A DNA stretch of 5,368 nt, taken from assembly GCA_025935515.1 (NCBI GenBank), contig JAICVC010000136.1:1-5368 (forward strand). The letters are read 5' to 3'. The stretch comes from Sphingomonas sp. (GTDB lineage Bacteria; Pseudomonadota; Alphaproteobacteria; Sphingomonadales; Sphingomonadaceae). Made by a program: the position numbers and the translations under genes. The notes under the pieces were generated by a model. It was given only the letters and a program-made list of their open reading frames with translations, did no database searches and was not told the DNA's origin. This document shows, piece by piece, positions 1 to 5,368 of this stretch (position 1 is the first letter of the stretch; each line of letters starts with the position of its first letter).

Positions 1-1347
1 ATCATCGACGCCGCCGCCGCGCGCGAGGCGGCGCGCAAGGCGCGCGACCTCACCCGCCGCAAGGGAGTGATGGACATCGCCTCGCTGCCGGGCAAGCTCG
101 CCGACTGCCAGGAGCGCGATCCCGCGCTCAGCGAGCTGTTCCTGGTCGAGGGCGACAGCGCCGGCGGTTCGGCCAAGCAGGGCCGCAACCGCCACAACCA
201 GGCGATCCTCCCGCTCCGCGGCAAATTGCTCAACGTCGAGCGCGCGCGCTTCGACCGGATGCTGTCGTCGCGGGAAATCGGGACGATGATCCAGGCCTTG
301 GGCGCCGGCATCCGCGAGGATTGGGACATTTCAAAGCTGCGCTATCACAAGATCGTGATCATGACCGACGCCGACGTCGACGGCGCGCATATCCGGACTT
401 TGCTCCTGACTTTTTTCTATCGGCAGATGCCCGAGCTGATTGAGAAGGGGCACCTCTTCATCGCCCAGCCCCCGCTCTACAAGGTCGCCCGCGGCCGCTC
501 GGAAGTCTACTTGAAGGATGATGCCGCGCTCGACGACTATCTCGAGGAGGCGGGGCTCGAGGGCCTGATCCTCGATACCGCCGACGGCCAGCGCTCGGGT
601 AATGATCTCAAGGCCTTAATCGATCACGCCCGGCGGATGCGCACCCTGATGCGTTACGCGCCGCGCAAATACGACCCATCGCTGATCGAGGCGCTGGCGA
701 TCAACGGGGCTCTCAGGACCAGCCTCGATGCCGACGCCAAGGCGAAGGCGGTCGCGAGAGTCGCCGAATGGCTCGGCGCCGGCGATCTCGAAGCGAGCTG
801 GTCAGGCGAGGCCGCTGCCGAGGGAGGATATTTGCTCAAGCGGCTGTGGCGTGGAGTCACCGATGCCTACATCATCGAGCCGACCTTCCTGGTCTCCGCC
901 GAGGCGCGCAAGCTCGATGCGCTCGCGAGGGAACAGGCGGCAGCCTACGCCAAACCGTCGACGCTGCGCACGCTCAAAAAGGGCGCGCAGGCCGAGGCCG
1001 AGCCGACCGTCGGGCCCGGCGAGGGCGAGGACGCGGTCGAGCAGGCCGAGGCCGACACCAAGGGCAAGCCGGTCGCAATCACGCGGCCGTCCGAACTGCT
1101 CGACGCGGTGCTTGCCGCGGGCCGCAAGGGCCTCGCGATCCAGCGTTACAAGGGCCTTGGCGAGATGAACGCCGAGCAGCTGTGGGAGACCACGCTCGAC
1201 CCCGCCAACCGCTCGCTGCTGCGGGTCGAGGTCGCGCAGGCGGACGTCACCGACGAGATCTTCACGCGGTTGATGGGCGACGTCGTCGAACCGCGCCGCG
1301 AGTTCATCCAGGACAACGCGCTCAGCGTCGCCAACCTCGACGTCTAG
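1..1347 (+). CDS. gyrB: DNA gyrase subunit B, C-terminal part (5' end outside window)
   Basis: This is the GyrB subunit of DNA gyrase, the A2B2 type II topoisomerase that uses ATP to introduce negative supercoils in the cytoplasm. The frame is open from base 1, so the gene is cut by the window edge. About 448 codons are visible, and by comparison with E. coli GyrB some 370-390 N-terminal residues (GHKL ATPase and most of the transducer domain) are missing. The TOPRIM domain is clear: EGDSAGG at bases 148-168 holds the metal-binding Glu, PLRGK follows at about 211-225, and DADVD at 367-381 holds the Asp pair. The proteobacterial insertion follows (about 570-970), then an acidic stretch (about 985-1068), then the signature QRYKGLGEMN (1141-1170) and the ending NALSVANLDV. 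The wording (LPGKLADCQ, FFYRQMPE, C-terminus) fits GyrB rather than the paralogue ParE. An internal GTG at 67 is not the real start because homology continues upstream of it. No frameshift or missing catalytic residue is visible. Confidence 0.96.
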   Translation: MIDAAAAREAARKARDLTRRKGVMDIASLPGKLADCQERDPALSELFLVEGDSAGGSAKQGRNRHNQAILPLRGKLLNVERARFDRMLSSREIGTMIQALGAGIREDWDISKLRYHKIVIMTDADVDGAHIRTLLLTFFYRQMPELIEKGHLFIAQPPLYKVARGRSEVYLKDDAALDDYLEEAGLEGLILDTADGQRSGNDLKALIDHARRMRTLMRYAPRKYDPSLIEALAINGALRTSLDADAKAKAVARVAEWLGAGDLEASWSGEAAAEGGYLLKRLWRGVTDAYIIEPTFLVSAEARKLDALAREQAAAYAKPSTLRTLKKGAQAEAEPTVGPGEGEDAVEQAEADTKGKPVAITRPSELLDAVLAAGRKGLAIQRYKGLGEMNAEQLWETTLDPANRSLLRVEVAQADVTDEIFTRLMGDVVEPRREFIQDNALSVANLDV

Positions 1348-1356
1348 GAACCATTC

Positions 1357-1363
1357 AGGAGGG
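1357..1363 (+). promoter_or_regulatory. Strong Shine-Dalgarno (AGGAGGG) upstream of the EEP gene
   Basis: AGGAGGG lies 9 nt after the gyrB stop and is the best ribosome binding site in the window. It sits 18 nt from the GTG at 1382, which is too far for normal use. It is 6-7 nt from an ATT (1370) in the EEP frame and a TTG (1371) in another frame. It therefore bears directly on where translation of the next gene begins. Confidence 0.7.
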
Positions 1364-1370
1364 CCGGCTA

Positions 1371-1385
1371 TTGGCGCTGTCGTGA
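1371..1385 (+). other. Possible four-codon leader ORF overlapping the EEP start
   Basis: Seven bases after AGGAGGG a TTG opens the reading frame TTG GCG CTG TCG TGA. Its stop overlaps the GTG of the EEP gene as GTGA, the same 4-nt overlap style seen between genes on the other strand. If ribosomes load at the strong site, they could finish this tetrapeptide and restart on the GTG. This is inference. The alternative is that translation begins at the in-frame ATT at 1370 and no leader exists. Confidence 0.25.
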
Positions 1386-2146
1386 GCAGTAGCCCGACGA
1401 TTACCCTTGCGTCCTACAACATGCACAAGGCGGTCGGGCTCGACGGCCGCCGCGATCCGCAGCGCGTTCTCAGGGTCTTGCAGGAGATCGACGCCGACGT
1501 GGTTGCGCTGCAGGAGGCCGACAAGCGCATCGGCGGGCGCGGCTCGACCGTGCCGCACGAGCTGATCGACAGTCACGGCGTCTACAAGCCGGTGCATCTC
1601 GGGGTCCGTCACAAGCGCGCGTTCGACAAGGTTCGAAGGCACGCCGACCGTCTGCTCAAGGTCGATACGCGCAACATCGGCTGGCACGGCAACGCGATCC
1701 TGGTGAAGCGCCACGTCGGCGTTCTCGACTGCGCCGCGCTAGAGTTGCCAACGCTCGAACCGCGCGGCGCGGTGATCGCGGAGCTGCTGATCGGCGACAA
1801 GGCAGTGCGGGTCGTGGGCATGCACCTCGACCTCTCGGGGCTGTGGCGCAAGCGGCAGCTGCGCGCGATCCTCGATGCCATCGAGCGCCGGCCCAACAAG
1901 ATGCCGACCGTGCTGATGGGCGATACCAACGAGTGGCGCACCGAGGCGGGCTGCTTGAGGGACCTGAATGGCGACTTCCAGGTCGCGCCGACGGGGCCCA
2001 GCTTCCACGCCCGCCACCCGGTCGCGACGCTCGACAGGATCATCGTCCACAGGGACCTCAATATCGAGGCGGCCGGCGTGCATATGAGTCCCGCGGCACG
2101 CCGCGCCTCGGACCATCTGCCGATCTGGGCGCGGGTGAGCGCCTGA
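1382..2146 (+). CDS. Endonuclease/exonuclease/phosphatase (EEP) family hydrolase
   Basis: This is a 254-residue protein that is one complete EEP domain, the metal-dependent fold shared by DNase I, exonuclease III, and sphingomyelin and inositol phosphatases. The expected catalytic stations are present in order: N13 in ASYNMHK, E45 in ALQEAD, the WHGNAIL segment near 101-107, H148 in VGMHLDL, D181/N183 in MGDTNEW, D218 in LDRI, and D244-H245 in SDHLPI. No signal peptide or membrane segment is seen, so it is probably cytoplasmic. The length and layout recall E. coli YbhP-like proteins, which are often beside cardiolipin synthase genes; no such gene lies next to it here. The substrate (nucleic acid, phospholipid headgroup or other phosphodiester) cannot be read from the sequence. 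It follows gyrB by 34 nt with no visible promoter, so co-transcription is possible. The GTG at 1382 is a working start: a strong Shine-Dalgarno upstream would suit an in-frame ATT at 1370 better. Confidence 0.9.
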   Translation: MSSSPTITLASYNMHKAVGLDGRRDPQRVLRVLQEIDADVVALQEADKRIGGRGSTVPHELIDSHGVYKPVHLGVRHKRAFDKVRRHADRLLKVDTRNIGWHGNAILVKRHVGVLDCAALELPTLEPRGAVIAELLIGDKAVRVVGMHLDLSGLWRKRQLRAILDAIERRPNKMPTVLMGDTNEWRTEAGCLRDLNGDFQVAPTGPSFHARHPVATLDRIIVHRDLNIEAAGVHMSPAARRASDHLPIWARVSA

Positions 2147-2224
2147 TCGTCATTGCGAGCGAAGCGAAGCAATCCAGTGCCGCTGCTGGATTGCCACGGC
2201 TCCTTCGGAGTCTCGCAATGACCA
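2147..2224. repeat. Dispersed palindromic repeat (REP-like, GTCATTGCGAG family) between convergent genes
   Basis: An imperfect palindrome fills the gap between the EEP stop and the rpoN stop. The outer arms GTCATTGCGAG (2149-2159) and CTCGCAATGAC (2212-2222) match perfectly over 11 bp. The inner arms GCAATCCAG (2169-2177) and CTGGATTGC (2186-2194) match over 9 bp around an 8-nt loop. A small extra hairpin CTCC-TTC-GGAG lies at 2200-2210. The left part carries a short GCGAAGCGAAGC motif. Sequences of this type are scattered in many copies through numerous proteobacterial genomes and often give spurious peptides such as VIASEAKQS and LLRFARND, both of which can be read here in other frames. There is no T-tract, so it is not a classic intrinsic terminator, but a strong RNA stem forms from either strand and could protect or end both transcripts. 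That role is inferred. Confidence 0.88.
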
Positions 2225-2231
2225 AGAACGG

Positions 2232-3689
2232 CTAGCCAGCTATCTTCCTCAGCCGCCGCCGCTGGATCGACGAGCCGATCCCCATCGCCTCGCGATATTT
2301 GACGACGGTGCGGCGGGCGACGTCGAAGCCGCGTTGCTTCAACAGCGCTGCGATTGCGTCGTCGCTGAGAATTTCGCTTTCCGCGTCGATCAGCTCCTTG
2401 ATCCCCGCCTTCACCGCCTCGGCCGCGGCGCCGCCCTCGCCCTCCGACGAAGCGACGCCGGAACCGAAGAAATATTTGAGCTCGAACAGCCCTCGGTCGC
2501 ACAGCAGATATTTGTTGGAGGTGACGCGACTGACCGTCGATTCGTGCATCCCGATCGCCTCAGCGACGTCGCGCAGGGTCATCGGCTTCATCGCCGACAC
2601 GCCGCGCTCGAAGAAGCCCTGCTGCCGCTTGACGATCTCCGAGACGGTCTTGACGATGGTCCGCGCGCGCTGGTCCAGCGCCTTGACCAGCCAGTTGGCG
2701 CTCTGAAGGCATTCGCTGAGCCATGCGCGCGACGCCCTGTCCTGCGGCCCGGCCTTCAATTCTTGGTAATAGCGTCGATTGACCAGCAGCCGCGGCAGCG
2801 TCGCCTGGTTGAGCTCGACCGCGAAGCCGGCTCGGGTCCGCCGCACGAACACGTCGGGCGCGACCTCTGCCGCGCCCTGGCCGGAAAGCTGGCAGCCGGG
2901 CTTGGGATCGTAAGCGCGAAGCTCGCGGACCATGTCGGCGAGGTCTTCGTCATCGACCCCGCAAATCCGCTTGAGGTCGGCCATGCGGCCCTTCGAGAGC
3001 AGGTCGAGATTGTCGATCAGCCGCGCCATCGCGGGGTCGTAGCGGTCCGCGGCTCTGGCCTGCAGCGATAGGCATTCGGCAAGCGAGCGCGCGCCGACGC
3101 CGGGCGGATCGAGCCCCTGCACCAGCTCCAGCGCTTGTTCGACCGATTGAACGGGCGCGCCGGTCAGCTCGGCGATCTGCTCCAGCGGCACGGTGAGATA
3201 ACCGGTTTCGTCGAGCGTCTCGGCGATGATGCGCGCGAGGTCGCCGACAGCGCCCGACGCCCCATGCAATTGGTCCTGCAGATGCTCGGCGAGGGACGCC
3301 GCCGAATATTGGACTCGCTCGAAGTCGAAACCTTCCTCGCCACCGCTCGACGTAACGACGTCGGCGAAGCTGTCGGTCTCCAGCGCTTCGGATTGCCAGT
3401 CCATGTCGAGCGGCCGGTCGTCGTCGGCCTGGCCCATGATGAGGTCATCGGCGCCGGGATCGTCCGGGGCCTCGTCGCTGCTTTCTTCCTCGCTGGCGAA
3501 ATCGCCGCTCGGTTGCTCGTCGGGCTCGTCCGAACGCGTTTCCAACAGCGGGTTTTTCGACAGTTCCTCGGCCAGAAAGGCGTCCAGCTCGAGATTGCTG
3601 AGCTGGAGTAGTTGGATCGCCTGGCGGAGCTGGGGGGTGAGGACCAGCTGCTGCGATTGGCGGATGCTTAGGGAGGGGCCCAGGCCCAT
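2232..3689 (-). CDS. rpoN: RNA polymerase sigma-54 factor
   Basis: Sigma-54 directs RNA polymerase to -24/-12 promoters and holds it closed until an AAA+ enhancer-binding protein remodels it. The 485-residue length is normal for the family. Region I (about 1-50) is the Gln/Leu-rich activator-contact segment, with RQSQQL, LTPQLRQAI and NPLLE recognisable. Region II (about 51-110) is strongly acidic. The core-binding region follows. A helix-turn-helix lies near 371-391 (TLRDVAEAIGMHESTVSRV). The RpoN box ARRTVVKYRE (458-467), which contacts the -24 element, is intact, followed by a basic tail. The ATG start gives the canonical N-terminus and lies 11 nt after the lptB stop with only a weak GGA behind it, so it is probably translated from the lpt transcript. 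In many proteobacteria hpf and ptsN follow rpoN; here the - strand operon ends at a palindromic repeat and a convergent gene instead. Confidence 0.96.
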   Translation of the reverse strand: MGLGPSLSIRQSQQLVLTPQLRQAIQLLQLSNLELDAFLAEELSKNPLLETRSDEPDEQPSGDFASEEESSDEAPDDPGADDLIMGQADDDRPLDMDWQSEALETDSFADVVTSSGGEEGFDFERVQYSAASLAEHLQDQLHGASGAVGDLARIIAETLDETGYLTVPLEQIAELTGAPVQSVEQALELVQGLDPPGVGARSLAECLSLQARAADRYDPAMARLIDNLDLLSKGRMADLKRICGVDDEDLADMVRELRAYDPKPGCQLSGQGAAEVAPDVFVRRTRAGFAVELNQATLPRLLVNRRYYQELKAGPQDRASRAWLSECLQSANWLVKALDQRARTIVKTVSEIVKRQQGFFERGVSAMKPMTLRDVAEAIGMHESTVSRVTSNKYLLCDRGLFELKYFFGSGVASSEGEGGAAAEAVKAGIKELIDAESEILSDDAIAALLKQRGFDVARRTVVKYREAMGIGSSIQRRRLRKIAG

Positions 3690-3700
3690 CGTCGGATCCG

Positions 3701-4474
3701 CTACAGCGCGAAGCTCTCGCCGAGGTAGAGGCGCCGGACCTCCTGGTCGGCGACCAACGCTTCGGGAGTCCCAGCGAACAAGACCTGGCCGTCGTAGATG
3801 ATGCAGGCGCGGTCGACGATATCGAGCGTTTCGCGCACATTGTGATCGGTGATCAGCACGCCGATCGCACGGCTCTTGAGCTCGCGCACCAGCTCGCGGA
3901 TGTCCGAGATGGAGATGGGATCGATGCCCGCGAACGGCTCGTCGAGCAGCATGATCGAGGGCTCGGCCGCGAGCGCGCGCGCGATCTCGCAGCGCCGCCG
4001 CTCGCCGCCCGACAGCGCCATGGCCGGCGAGTCCCGAAGCGCGGCGAGTCCAAACTCGCCGAGCAATTGCTCGAGCCGGTCGCGACGCACCTGCGGGTCG
4101 GGCTCCGCGGCCTCGAGCACCGCCATGATATTCTCCTCGACCGTCATGCCGCGGAAGATCGACGTCTCCTGCGGCAGATAGCCGAGGCCGAGGATCGAAC
4201 GGCGGTACATCGGCAGCTCGGTGATGTCGCCGCCGTCGAGGAAGATCCGGCCGCTGTCCGGTTTCACCAGCCCCATCACCGAATAAAAGCAGGTGGTCTT
4301 GCCGGCGCCGTTCGGACCGAGCAGTCCGACGACCTCGCCGCGATGAACGTCGAGGCTGACGTCGTGGAGGACGGCGCGCTTGTCGTAGGACTTGGCGATC
4401 GAGCGCACTTCGAGTCCGCCGTCCGCCAGGCGACTTTCGCCTGACGGGCGGGCAATGGCGGCCGTCTTGTTCAC
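3701..4474 (-). CDS. lptB: Lipopolysaccharide export ABC transporter ATP-binding protein LptB
   Basis: LptB is the cytoplasmic ATPase of the LptB2FG transporter, which extracts lipopolysaccharide from the inner membrane and pushes it along the LptC-LptA-LptD bridge. All ABC motifs are present: Walker A GPNGAGKTT (53-61), Q-loop LPQE (Q102), signature LSGGE (154-158), Walker B IMLLDE (174-179, catalytic E179) and the switch His in TDHN (H211). The LptB-specific ending YLGESFAL corresponds to YLGEDFRL-type tails and separates it from branched-chain amino acid transporters. At 257 residues it is slightly longer than the roughly 240 of E. coli LptB because of about 20 extra N-terminal residues before the ABC domain. 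The GTG start overlaps the lptA stop as GTGA and has no clear Shine-Dalgarno, pointing to translational coupling. LptF and LptG, its membrane partners, are not in the window. Confidence 0.95.
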   Translation of the reverse strand: MNKTAAIARPSGESRLADGGLEVRSIAKSYDKRAVLHDVSLDVHRGEVVGLLGPNGAGKTTCFYSVMGLVKPDSGRIFLDGGDITELPMYRRSILGLGYLPQETSIFRGMTVEENIMAVLEAAEPDPQVRRDRLEQLLGEFGLAALRDSPAMALSGGERRRCEIARALAAEPSIMLLDEPFAGIDPISISDIRELVRELKSRAIGVLITDHNVRETLDIVDRACIIYDGQVLFAGTPEALVADQEVRRLYLGESFAL

Positions 4475-5028
4475 CTGGGTTGCTGGCGTTGCGGCACCGT
4501 GAAGTGGCCGGTGACTCGACCGCCGCTCTGGTTGACTCCCGGCGGCCCGCCGTCGACCACCGCGCGGCCGGAATCGAGATCGATCACCAGCCGGGCGCCG
4601 TTGACCTGGTTCTGGTCGCGGTTGAGCTGGACGTTGCCGATCAAGGTGATGAGCTTGCGGTCGAGGTCGTAGATGCCGAAGTCGCCGCGCGCCGTTTCCG
4701 AAGGACTTTTGATGACCACGCCGCCGGCGGCGTCGAGGCGGCGGATCTGGACATTGCTGTCGCCTCCGGTGCCACCCGAATAGGCGACGGTCAGGCGCGG
4801 TGTGTCGAGCGTCAACTCGGCCTGGGTGACATGGACGTTGCCGGCGAAGATCGCGCGGTCCGCGCGGTCCTGCACCTCGATCCGTTCGGCGGTCACGTCG
4901 ACCGGAGCGTTGCTGTTGTGGCCCTTGAGCGCCGAGACCGGCTGGACCTGCTGGGTCTGCGCCAGGGCCGCCGTTCCGGCGAGCACGGTCATAGCAAGGA
5001 TGATGCCAGATTTGCGCACGCCCATCAT
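4471..5028 (-). CDS. lptA: Periplasmic lipopolysaccharide transport protein LptA (OstA-like)
   Basis: LptA forms the periplasmic beta-jellyroll bridge along which lipopolysaccharide moves from LptC to LptD. The 185-residue protein starts with a typical Sec signal peptide: basic MGVRK, a hydrophobic stretch (about 8-20), then ALA with predicted cleavage between A23 and Q24. The OstA/LptA domain spans about 41-165, with characteristic repeating beta-strand text such as VTAERIEV, AIFAGNVHV and LITLIGNVQL. The tail is Gly/Gln/Pro-rich and probably disordered. The first of two consecutive ATG codons is chosen because it overlaps the lptC stop as ATGA and lies 9 nt after an AAGG; the second ATG would shift the start by only one codon. 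It lies in the lptC-lptA-lptB order usual in proteobacteria. Assignment rests on domain style and neighbourhood, both strong. Confidence 0.93.
   Translation of the reverse strand: MMGVRKSGIILAMTVLAGTAALAQTQQVQPVSALKGHNSNAPVDVTAERIEVQDRADRAIFAGNVHVTQAELTLDTPRLTVAYSGGTGGDSNVQIRRLDAAGGVVIKSPSETARGDFGIYDLDRKLITLIGNVQLNRDQNQVNGARLVIDLDSGRAVVDGGPPGVNQSGGRVTGHFTVPQRQQPR
4853..4870. repeat. 9-bp tandem duplication inside lptA
   Basis: GCGCGGTCC occurs twice in direct succession. Being 9 bp it keeps the frame and yields Asp-Arg-Ala twice (residues 54-59) at the start of a strand of the LptA domain. It may be a recent slippage duplication or chance in GC-rich coding sequence. Confidence 0.6.
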
Positions 5029-5368
5029 CTGACCGCGCCTTGAACGATTTTCAAGCGAGCACCGCCATCCAGCACGACCTTGCGCTCGCCGAGATCCGCG
5101 CGGATTCGGTTGGCATGGAACTGGCCGAGCCGCATCGCACCCTCGGCGGGCCCCTGGCTCGCCAGCTTGCGTTGCTTGAGGTCGACGCGAACGTTGCTGG
5201 TGCTGAGGCGGAAACCCTCGGTCCCGGCGACCTTCACCGGGCCGTCAATCGCGACCTGTTGCGTGTCGATATTGTAGCGCCCCTTGTCTGCGGCGATCAG
5301 GACCGGACCCTGGCGCTGGTTCAGCCGGGCGAACATGCCGCGGACATCGACCAGGGGGTTGTCCGAGC
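5025..5368 (-). CDS. lptC: Lipopolysaccharide export protein LptC, C-terminal part (5' end outside window)
   Basis: LptC is the bitopic inner-membrane protein that receives lipopolysaccharide from LptB2FG and hands it to LptA. About 114 codons of the 3' end are visible, and the frame stays open to the right edge, so the N-terminal membrane anchor is not in view. An ATG at 5336 is internal: the frame upstream of it reads SDNPLVDVRG. The visible part is beta-rich, with phrases typical of alphaproteobacterial LptC such as YNIDTQQVAIDGPVKV, STSNVRVDLKQRKLAS and the ending ARLKIVQGAVR. Its TGA overlaps the lptA ATG by 4 nt, so the two are likely translationally coupled. The operon promoter must lie outside the window, perhaps upstream of lptC or of a preceding gene. 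The family is divergent, so the call depends partly on the lptA-lptB context. Confidence 0.9.
   Translation of the reverse strand, partial: SDNPLVDVRGMFARLNQRQGPVLIAADKGRYNIDTQQVAIDGPVKVAGTEGFRLSTSNVRVDLKQRKLASQGPAEGAMRLGQFHANRIRADLGERKVVLDGGARLKIVQGAVR
5038..5041 (-). promoter_or_regulatory. Ribosome binding site for lptA within lptC
   Basis: Read on the - strand this is AAGG, 9 nt before the first of the two lptA ATG codons and 12 nt before the second. It sits inside the last codons of lptC. The spacing favours the first ATG. Confidence 0.5.

Noticed and set aside
67..69. GTG at 67 as the start of a separate shorter protein
   Set aside because: The frame is open upstream to base 1 and reads typical GyrB sequence (AREAARKARDLTRRKG), so the gene simply continues beyond the window.
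2195..2230. A classic rho-independent terminator after the EEP gene
   Set aside because: A small hairpin (CTCC-TTC-GGAG) is present but no T-rich tract follows on either strand; the structure is better explained as part of the repeat.
1843..2235. An overlapping + strand frame ending in VIASEAKQS...LLRSLAMT
   Set aside because: The first part is a shifted frame of the EEP gene and the ending is the familiar artefact peptide of the dispersed repeat, not a protein.
1609..2502. A long antisense open frame (297 codons) across the EEP gene, the repeat and the 3' end of rpoN
   Set aside because: It lies antisense to one well-supported gene and out of frame in another, starts with Arg/Gly-rich low-complexity sequence, and runs through the palindromic repeat giving its typical spurious peptide LLRFARND. 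It is a high-GC shadow frame.
2334..3071. A long + strand open frame opposite rpoN
   Set aside because: It is antisense to rpoN, whose domains are complete from region I to the RpoN box. The frame shows no recognisable motif, and long antisense frames are expected at this GC content.
3842..4444. A + strand open frame opposite lptB
   Set aside because: It mirrors lptB codons, has no family resemblance, and all ABC motifs lie on the - strand.
4480..5043. A + strand open frame opposite lptA
   Set aside because: The - strand product has a signal peptide, an OstA domain and coupled overlaps; the opposite frame has none of these.

Overview
This window looks like ordinary chromosomal DNA from a high-GC (roughly two-thirds by eye) alphaproteobacterium. 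The protein sequences most resemble the Sphingomonadales: the GyrB C-terminus, the LptC/LptA style, and RpoN directly behind LptB. This placement is recognition from sequence, not a database result. I see no prophage, insertion sequence, CRISPR array, tRNA or rRNA.

Two gene sets point at each other. On the + strand (1-2146) is the 3' part of gyrB (DNA gyrase subunit B), which enters from the left edge. It is followed after a 34-nt gap by a gene for an endonuclease/exonuclease/phosphatase (EEP) family hydrolase. On the - strand (5368 down to 2232), a tightly packed operon enters from the right edge: lptC (3' part), lptA, lptB and rpoN. lptC-lptA and lptA-lptB each overlap by 4 nt (ATGA and GTGA), and rpoN begins 11 nt after the lptB stop. 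The first three encode parts of the machine that moves lipopolysaccharide (or a replacement glycolipid) from the inner to the outer membrane. rpoN encodes sigma-54.

The only non-coding gap of note, about 85 nt between the two convergent stop codons, is filled by one copy of a dispersed palindromic repeat of the GTCATTGCGAG...CTCGCAATGAC type. It may also serve as the boundary or terminator between the two transcription units.

I do not see a new biological system here. The points most worth a second look are the palindromic repeat, the odd translation start of the EEP gene (a strong Shine-Dalgarno with no ATG/GTG at normal distance), and what the Lpt machinery carries if the host is a sphingomonad that makes glycosphingolipids instead of lipopolysaccharide.
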